From: Candidatus Omnitrophota bacterium
GTDB taxonomy: Bacteria; Omnitrophota; Gorgyraeia; Aquiviventales; Aquiviventaceae
NCBI GenBank assembly: GCA_023247255.1
Contig: JAHFGV010000002.1
Coordinates: 1 to 33,834, forward strand
DNA: 33,834 nucleotides
Reading direction: 5' to 3'
Part shown: positions 1 through 9,000 of the stretch, piece by piece
Position numbering within the stretch: the first letter of the stretch is position 1
Layout: every line of letters begins with the position of its first letter
The notes under the pieces: model-generated
Told to the model about the DNA's origin: nothing
Seen by the model: the letters and a program-made list of their open reading frames with translations, nothing else
Databases searched by the model: none
Made by a program: the position numbers and the translations under genes

Positions 1-1
1 G

Positions 2-3000
2 ATTGCAAGTCCTTTAGCTGGAGCTGTGGTAGAAGGCAAGGTAACGGTCGAGGTGAAAGCGCATGATAATGCAAGCGGGATTAGCTCGGTGCAGTTGTAC
101 GTGGATGAGGTAGCGAGTGTCAAGAGCAGGCAGCTCAAGGCAGGGACTGTAGATGTTTATGTCGTGAGTTGGGACACGACTGTATTGAAAGGTGGCTTGC
201 ATACTCTTGAAGCCGAGGCACAAGACACGGTAGGGAATCGTCTCAAGTCCGGTAAGATTTCAGTGACTGTTTCCCAAAAGTCGCCTGTAGCAGTGGCAGT
301 TGCAATACCAGCTCAAGCGCGAGTGGGGGATGGGGTAACTTTGGATGGTAGTGCTTCTTACGATATAGATGGAGATTTAGACAGCACGACGTTTAGGTGG
401 GAGCAAGACGATGCGGATTCTGTGAAAGTGTTGTTGACGAACGCGAATAGTGAGCAAGCCAGTTTTGTAGTTCCAAGCGATCCAAAGATAGCAGTAAGTG
501 GAACTGTACTGACGTTTCATTTAAGTGTAGACGATAAAGATGCAAGTACCGTTTCTGGAACGGCAGTTGTGACTGTAACGATCTATCCTGCGAACCAAGC
601 GCCGGATGCTGTGGCTGACACAGGCAGTATAGATGAGCAGCCGGATGCTCAAGGTAAGACGACGGGACTGCCGATTGATGTGTTAGCGAACGATTCTGGA
701 ACAGACAAGGATTCGATTCGGATCCAGGGGGTAGGTGGAGCGGCGCATGGTCGGGTAGAGTTGATTCAAGTTGGGGATGCTGATTATAGCCTAGGCCAGA
801 TACGGTACACGCCTGTAGCTGACTTCAATGGCACGGATAGTTTCAGCTACACGATCGAGGAATTCACACCGGATCTTTCGACTGCTGATCCCTGGGATGG
901 GGTCACGAAGGCCGGTCCTGGTGTAACGGACGTTGCGACGGTGAAGGTCACCGTCAATCCGGTCGCGGATGCGCCGGTAGCGGTGGCTGTAGCGAAGCCC
1001 ACAGCGGAACGGGAAGGCAAGCCGGTGACGTTAGATGGGACTGGTTCGTACGATGTGGATGGGGATGGATTAGATTATGAATGGACACAGTCTGCGACTG
1101 GTGCTCCCTGGGTGAGGTGGCTGACGAATCCAGCTCTGGCAGCGCCTCAGTTTGGAGTACCAGCCGGTATGGATGCAGGGGGTACAGATTTGGTGTTCAA
1201 TCTAAAAGTGACGGATCAGAGTTTAAGTAAACTAACGCACCAGGTGGAGGTAGTGGTGAAAGGCTATCCACCGGATGCGACGCCTCAACTACCCGTGGAT
1301 CCATTGCCGGTGAGTGTTAATGAGGATGATGGCGCAAGCTGGGACCTATTGGCTTTGAGCCAGGCGCATGATCTTGATAATGATCCTCTATCGGTTGTCA
1401 AAGTTACAGGCTCCGTCCACGGGACGGTCAAGATCATCAACGGTGGCCAGCCGGGTCAGCCACAGGTTGAATATAGACCAACCCCAGACTACTTTGGGCC
1501 GGACAGTTTTCTCTACGTTGTTTCTGATGGAAAACCTGGGCCGAATACGACGGCGACCGGGACCGTTAATGTCACTGTGCTGGGCCTCGCGGATCCGCTT
1601 GTTGTTAGCGCGGGGCCGGATCAAGTGGTGATGAGTGGCGATCCTGTAGTTCTTGATGGATCGGGTTCTCGGGATCCGGATCTTGAGCCGATGAGGTTTC
1701 TATGGGTTCAGGATATGGCCTCCGGCAGCCCGGTGAGCCTTTCGGATTCCACGAGTGTAAAGCCTACTTTCACCGCTCCGATTGTGGCGGCCAATAACGA
1801 GACGCTTGTTTTCGATCTTACCGTGACAGCCGGCGCACGCAGGGCAGTAGATTCTGTCAATGTTCAAGTGCTTCTCAACATTGCGTTGAATCGATTGTCA
1901 CCTGACTCCGGGCCTGTAGGCACGCCGATGGTGGTGATCGGCAGTGGGTTTACGCCGACAGGAAACGCAGCGCATTGGCGCGATCCGAATGGAGTCGAGC
2001 GCGCGACCGTCAAAGATCTTTCTGCCCCGCCGGATGGTAAGACCCTTTCTTTCGCTGTGCCCAGCGTTCCTTTGGGTTATTACGATGTCTCGGTGACCAA
2101 TGGTTTGGGCCGTGTGAGTCCGAACGCCCTGACGTTTACAATCACAGGAGCTGTTCCTCGGTTGGACAGCCTGACTCCCAATATCGGTCTGGCCCAAACG
2201 AGTGTGCAGATTGACGGAGACAATTTCACAGCGACAGGAAACGTGGTGGATTTTGAAGGGTTCCGCATCAACGGCCTGAACTCAGCCGATGGAAAGACTC
2301 TGGTCTTTACGGTTCCCAACAATCCGCCAGGTCTTTATGACGTCACCGTCCAGAACGTGCTCGGTGATACGGGCAACTTCCTCAGCTTTACGTTGATTCC
2401 GTCCCCGCACATAGGCGTTTTGCAACCGGCCAGTGGTGCGGTCAGAAGCAAAGTAACGCTTACAGGACTTGGTTTTACTGCAACCGGAAACGAAATCGAT
2501 TTCGGCGGGACCAAGATCCAGGATCTCATCTCGATCGATGGCATCACCCTTACCTTCCAGGTTCCTGAGCGGGTAAGCGGTTTCTACCCCGTCACCGTTA
2601 CCAACGGCAGGAGAGAGGCGACTGACAACAGTAAGACTTTCTTCGTCAGCCCGCCGCATTTGTCGTCGCTTAATCCTAACCTTGGCTTGGCAGGAATTAC
2701 CGTACAGATCGCTGGCGAGGGCTTTACAGCGATAAACAACGTCGTGGATGTCGGTTCCCAGCGTATCCTAGGACTTAATTCCTCAGACGGCCGGACACTG
2801 AGCTTTATCGTTCCCGACCTCACCGCAGGAACCTATCCGGTGACAGTGACGAATGAACAGAATGACGCGAGCGATAATAACTTGCCCTTTACGGTAGTGC
2901 AGAATCCACACTTGGATAAGATTCAGCCAGCAACGGGACTGACGGACATATCGGTAACCCTCACGGGATTCGGCTTTACTGACACCGATAACGAAGTGGA

Positions 3001-6000
3001 TATCGGGGGAAGACAAATCACGGCCTTGAGCTCTTCAGATGGAAAGACCCTTGCCTTTGCGATTCCGACAGGGCTTGTGGCTGGTAATTATAGGGTTACC
3101 CTAACCAACGGACTCGGGTATCTCAGTGATAATGCGAAGACCTTTACCGTGGTAGACGGCCCAGATCTGACCGAGCTTCAACCCACTAGCGGGGCCATTC
3201 GGACGTTTGTGTCCATCATCGGGGTTGGTTTCAGCCAGACGAATAACGCAGTAGACTTCGGCGGTATCTTCAGAATCCCTGGTCTTGCTTCACCGGATGG
3301 AACGAAGATTGTCTTTGCAGTTCCTGAACTCACGCGAGGATCTTACCCGGTGAAAGTGACCAATGATCGGGGGGCGGTCAGCACAAACAGCCGGCTATTC
3401 ACAGTCACCGATCCCATGCTTGCCAGCGTGAATCCGGCAAAGGGGGTGCCAGGAGTGACTGTGGTGAAGGTAGACGGATCGGGCTTTACGACCGATGGAA
3501 ACGTGGCAGATTTTGAAGGGAATCGGACACCCCCCTTAAGTTCAGCGGATGGGACGAGCCTTACTTTGACTGTCCCCAGCGGGATTCCTTTGCGCGCTTC
3601 CCCTTATACCTTGCAAGTCATCAACGGCCTTGGGGAGGAGACGGACAATACGTTGTTGTTTTCGGTCATGCTCCGGGCGCAGCTTGACAGCCTTAGTCCA
3701 AACATAGGACTCATAGGAACCCAAGTAACCGCTACCGGTTTTGGTTTTAGCGACGCAGGAAATATCGTCGAATTTTTGGACTCGAATGGCCGAGTTCTGG
3801 GGTCCATTTCTGATATTCCCTCATCTTCCAGAGGCACGATCATCACCTTCAATATTCCTGCAAGCCTGCCTGTGAGTGCCACACCTTACAACGTGAAGAT
3901 TACGGACGACATGGGCTATTTCACCAACACCCTGCCTTTTACGGTCATCCGCTTCCCGAAGATCAATCCGTTAAGCCCGACGGCTGCTGCACTGCGCAGT
4001 CGGGTGCAGGTAATTGGTGTGGGATTCACCCCGACGGGTAATTCCATCGCTTTCGGAGCGACGTTGATTCAGAATCTAAGCTCACCCGATGGACAGACGT
4101 TGTCGTTCTCCATCCCCGAGGTGCCATCGGGCGACTATACGGTGACCGTCACCAATAGCTTTGCCGATACCAGCAATACTCAAACCTTCACGGTGATTTC
4201 ACCTCGCCTGGCGCAACTGTTTCCTTCGATAGGGCTGGCCGCAAGCCAAGTGCAGATTTCGGGAAGTGGATTTACCACAACAGGCAACACCGTGGATATT
4301 GCCGGGATTTTGATTCCGAACCTCGGTTCCCCGAGTGGAACGATGCTTATCTTTACTGTGCCTGCTGGTCTTTCTCCAGGGCCTTCTCCTTATCCGGTGA
4401 TCGTTACCAACGGTGTCAACGATGTGAGTAATGCCTTATCCTTTGATGTCATTAAGAATCCTCATCTGGACAGCCTCGATCCGAATAGCGGGTTTGCGGG
4501 AACAGAAGTCACTCTCACCGGCCGGGGTTTTACGCCATACAACAACACGGTGAAATTCTTCGATGTCAACGGGCAGCGGGTAGACAGCGCGACCATCGGG
4601 GGTCTTGTGTCTTCCTCCAACGCAACGGTGTTGACCTTCAGCCTACCATCGGTCCTTTCGGTGAGGTTATCACCCTATCAGATTCAGGTGATCAACGGGC
4701 AGTCGGATGCTAGCGACAACACCTTGCCATTTATGGTGATCGAGAATCCCACACTCCAGAAGTTATTCCCGACCGAGACTCCGATAAGGAGTCCGGTGAT
4801 AGTCAACGGTATCGGTTTTACGCCTACGGGCAATGAAGTCTATATCAACGGTTCTCGTCTTGCCACTCTAGCAAGTTCGTTTGATGGACAGACCCTTTTC
4901 TTCGAAGTTCCTGAGCTTCCTTCCGGAGTCTACGGGGTCACGGTGACCAATGGCAATGGCTTTCCTAGTACAAACGGCCTGATACTCACCGTAATTGCGC
5001 CAGCCATCAGCCAATTTGCTCCAAGTGAGACCTTGGTGAATGCTCCGGTTACGATCCTCGGGATAGGTTTCACAGCGACGGACAATGAGGTGGACATCGG
5101 TCCGTATCGTCTGACTGGCCTGAGTTCCCCGGATGGAAATACCTTGACCTTTACGGTTCCGGAGGGTCTGAACCCTGGGCCATCTCCTTTTGCGTTTGAT
5201 GTGTTTATCGCCAATGGCCAAGGGGATATCAGCAACGTCGCTCAGTTGACCATCCGGAGTGCTCCTCACCTGAATAATCTCAGTCCATTGTCAGGGCCTA
5301 TTCGGCGTTCGGTTACGATTCAAGGGTGGGGTTTTACTTCTTTGAGCAACACGATTCATTTCGGTCCCTTTACCTTTACGGATGTGGATTCCGTGAACAC
5401 TCAGTTGCTTCAGTTCACCGTTCCTGATGCGCCTGCTGGTTCTTATCCGGTTTCAGTCATCAACGGCCTGGGAGGCGTCAGTGACAATAGCCTGGCATTT
5501 CTGATCGAGGATGTTTCTGGATACGTCATCTGGACGACAGCGACGGATGTCGGATACGGCAACGCTGTGACGGTAAACTGGATAGCGCCAGTTGGCGCCT
5601 CAGCGACCGACTGGGTTGGGCTCTATCCTGAGTTTGAGTTGGACTCCAGCAAATACGTTTGGAGACAAGATACAGGAGCCGCTCAACAAGGATTTGCCGT
5701 GATGCATGTAATCGATCCCATCAGCCCGGGTAGATATGTTTTCCGCTATGGAGTAAGCACGACAGGAGAGATGGTTGCCAGTAGCAGTGTGCTGACGGTC
5801 CTCAACGCAAGTGGGGTCACACTCAGTTTATCAGCTTCCCCCAGCTTTGTTCATGCCGGACAGAGAAGCGTCCTTACTTGGAAGGCCACAAACGCCGATT
5901 ATGGATGTCAAGCCACGTTAGGCTGGAGTGGGGCTAAGCAATCCGAGGCATCTGAATCCGTTACTCTCTCTGGGACGACCACCTACGGCTTGACCTGCTC

Positions 6001-9000
6001 CGGGTTCGGAGGTGAAGCGAACGAGCAGGTGAGCGTTCAAGTAACCCCCGATACGGTGGGTGACCAGAAGACACTCGTGATCCTTGTTAATTTCTCGGAT
6101 GTGCTTCAACAGCCCTTTAATCCGTTTGACGTTCAAGATTTGATTTTCACCCAAGTGGACGCTTATATCCGAGAAATCTCCTATGGGATCTCATGGTTGA
6201 GTGGACGGGTACTGGGTTGGTACACGTTGCCGATTACCGTCGGGGATACTTGTCCCACGCAGCAAATATTTGATTCAGCGATGCAAGCGGCAGAAACAGC
6301 TGAGCCGTCTTTAGTCTTTCAAGATTATGTCCGGTATCTCGTGGTCTTCCCGCAACTGCCCGGATGTCGAGACACCACTGGTGCTATTTGGCAGAGCCAG
6401 GGAACCGTCGGCAAAACCGCTGTTACTTCTCCCAATGGAAACGGAATTCTGCGAGCATCAAAGGCCTGGATCAATGGTATCCTGAGCCTACCTGTAGTGG
6501 CCAAAGCGTTTGGGCACAATCTGGGGCTTGCACAACCCGGAGCGCTTGAGTGCGGCTCTGCGGTGGTAGGTACAAGCGGCTGCAACGTTTTGATAGAAGA
6601 GGATCCTTTCGATATCATGGGCAGCTCAGGCAGTACAGGCCACTTCAATGCGGCTCAGAAACTGTTGCTTTCCGATTGGATCGATCCTGCCGATGTTCTG
6701 ATGATCGATCCGACCGATGTGTTCAGCCCCTTTGTAGGCACTTACACAATCGATCCATTGGAGCTGCCGCCTCAGGGGCTGCAAGCCCTGAAGGTGATAC
6801 ACGAGGTGGACGGCGTCACAGGCCAGAAGACCTGGTACGTCATCGAATTCCGGCAGCCTATAGGTTTTGATCAATTTCCAGATCGCAGTGTCTACAACGG
6901 GGCTCTTGTGCATTTGGGTTTTGACAATAGGCTGCCCAGCCAGTTGCTCGATATGACTCCGGAAAGTCAAGCAAATGATTTTCACGATGCTGCCCTTCTC
7001 GACAGTCAGATGTTGACAGATCCTACTGGCCTTAAAGTTACCCCAACGATACGAGGCAGCCTGTTAGATGTGCAGGTCGAGATTCCTAGAGATGTAACGC
7101 CCCCCCAGGTCACAATCCTTTCACCATCCCCCGGATTGGTCGGTGGCACTCAGACGATTCAAGTAAGCGTTTCAGACAATCGTGGGGTGAGTCAAGTGAC
7201 TTACTACAAAGGGCCGACCGGCAACGACCTTCTGGCGACGGCGAACAGCCCTCCATTCTCTGTTTCTTGGGATACCCTGCAGGAAATATCCGGCTCGACC
7301 CATCAATTAATCGCCCGGGCAAAAGACGTCGCTGGAAACTGGGCAGCTTCCTTGCCGGTAAGCGTGACTGTCCAGAACGCCGTCAACCCCACCCCGACAG
7401 CGATCTTGACTCAGGTGACGGATGGGCAGGGGAAAGTCTTCAACATCGCCGCTGGTGATCCGCTTCGTGGGATTGTAACGGTCTGGGCCAATGCCACGGC
7501 TCCCAATGGCGTTGAATTTGCCTCCTTTCTTGTGGATGGCTCCGTGGTTCAGTTCCAGTCGCAGCCGATTTCTCAGAAGTTTCCAAATACCTACACCTTC
7601 GCATGGGATACTACGCGAGCGACTGCTGGAGGCCATGACATTTGCGTGAAAGCAACCGATTTTCTGGCCAACGAGAGCCCTGCGGATTGCAAGAGCATCA
7701 CGGTTGTGCATAATTTCGAGCCTGTGTTCGATCCGCTCTCGCCTCAAAGCGTATTGGAGAATCAACCGTTGAGTTTCACCGTTCGTGTGACGGATGCTGA
7801 CGGCGATCCCATTACCTTGAGCGCAACGAATTTAGCGAGTCTGCCCAGCGGCGTTTCGTTTACCATCACTCGACAGCAGCCTGGGGAAACGATCGGTCAG
7901 TTTACATGGACGCCGACTTACGACGATGGGGGAAACCTCGCCGATCCTTCCCGGTCTTACTCGGTGATGTTCAGCGCCAGTGATCTCCTTGAGTCCAGCC
8001 AATCGTCCGTTAAGATCACCGTTACCAACGTCAACCGTCCGCCGGTTATTACTCAAGTCGGAGGACATTTAGTGACAGGCAGTCCCCTGGTCTTTACCCT
8101 AGTGGCGGATGGCTCACCTCTGGTGATGGATGTGATTGCCACGGATCCTGATTTGGATACGCTTTTCTATTTCTATACGGCGAATCCCTTGCTGGCTGGG
8201 GCGACGATGAATTCTACTACAGGCAGGCTGACGTGGCCCACCCCCAAAGTTGGCACGTACGCACTCACCTTTACCGTTGAAGATGTGGATGCCCAGGGCA
8301 CACCCTATCTTACCGATTTCGAGGGTGTCACCCTAAACGTCGTTCCTCCCAATCAGCCGCCGGCGATTCAAGAGATCGGTGGACAGCCTGTGGGCACCGG
8401 CCCGCTTCGGTTTTCCGTCAACGCCAGCAAGACGCTGACGTTATCGGTTACGGCCTCGGATCTCGAAGGAGATGCTATTACGTTGACCGCCACCGGACAG
8501 CCGTTGACAACTTACGGAGCCACCTTTACCGACAACACAAACGGCACAGGATCGTTCACATGGACTCCGGGTGTTACTCCACCGGCCGACTATACCGTCA
8601 CATTCACCGCAGCCGATCAGATGGGAGGCCAGCCCGATACAGAAACAGTGACCATCACCGTGTTGCCGAACCAAGCTCCCACCATTGATCAGATGACCGT
8701 AATCGAAAATGAGAATCGACCGCTCACTGGGCCGCCCTATTACGTCAACGCCAACCGCCGCTTTGTTCTTCGTGTCCAAGCCACCGATCCTGAAGGCCAG
8801 CCGATGACGCTGACAGTAACGCCCGATGTCGGGATGACAATTGTGGATCTAGGAGCAGGAACAGACTGGGAATTTACATGGACTCCAACGGTGAATCAGA
8901 TTCAAAAGCATTCCCTTGTCTTCACCGTTAAAGATAACGTAGGATTGTCGGATCAAGAAACGGTGACAGTTACTGTGATGCCAGATACGCAGTTGACGGC

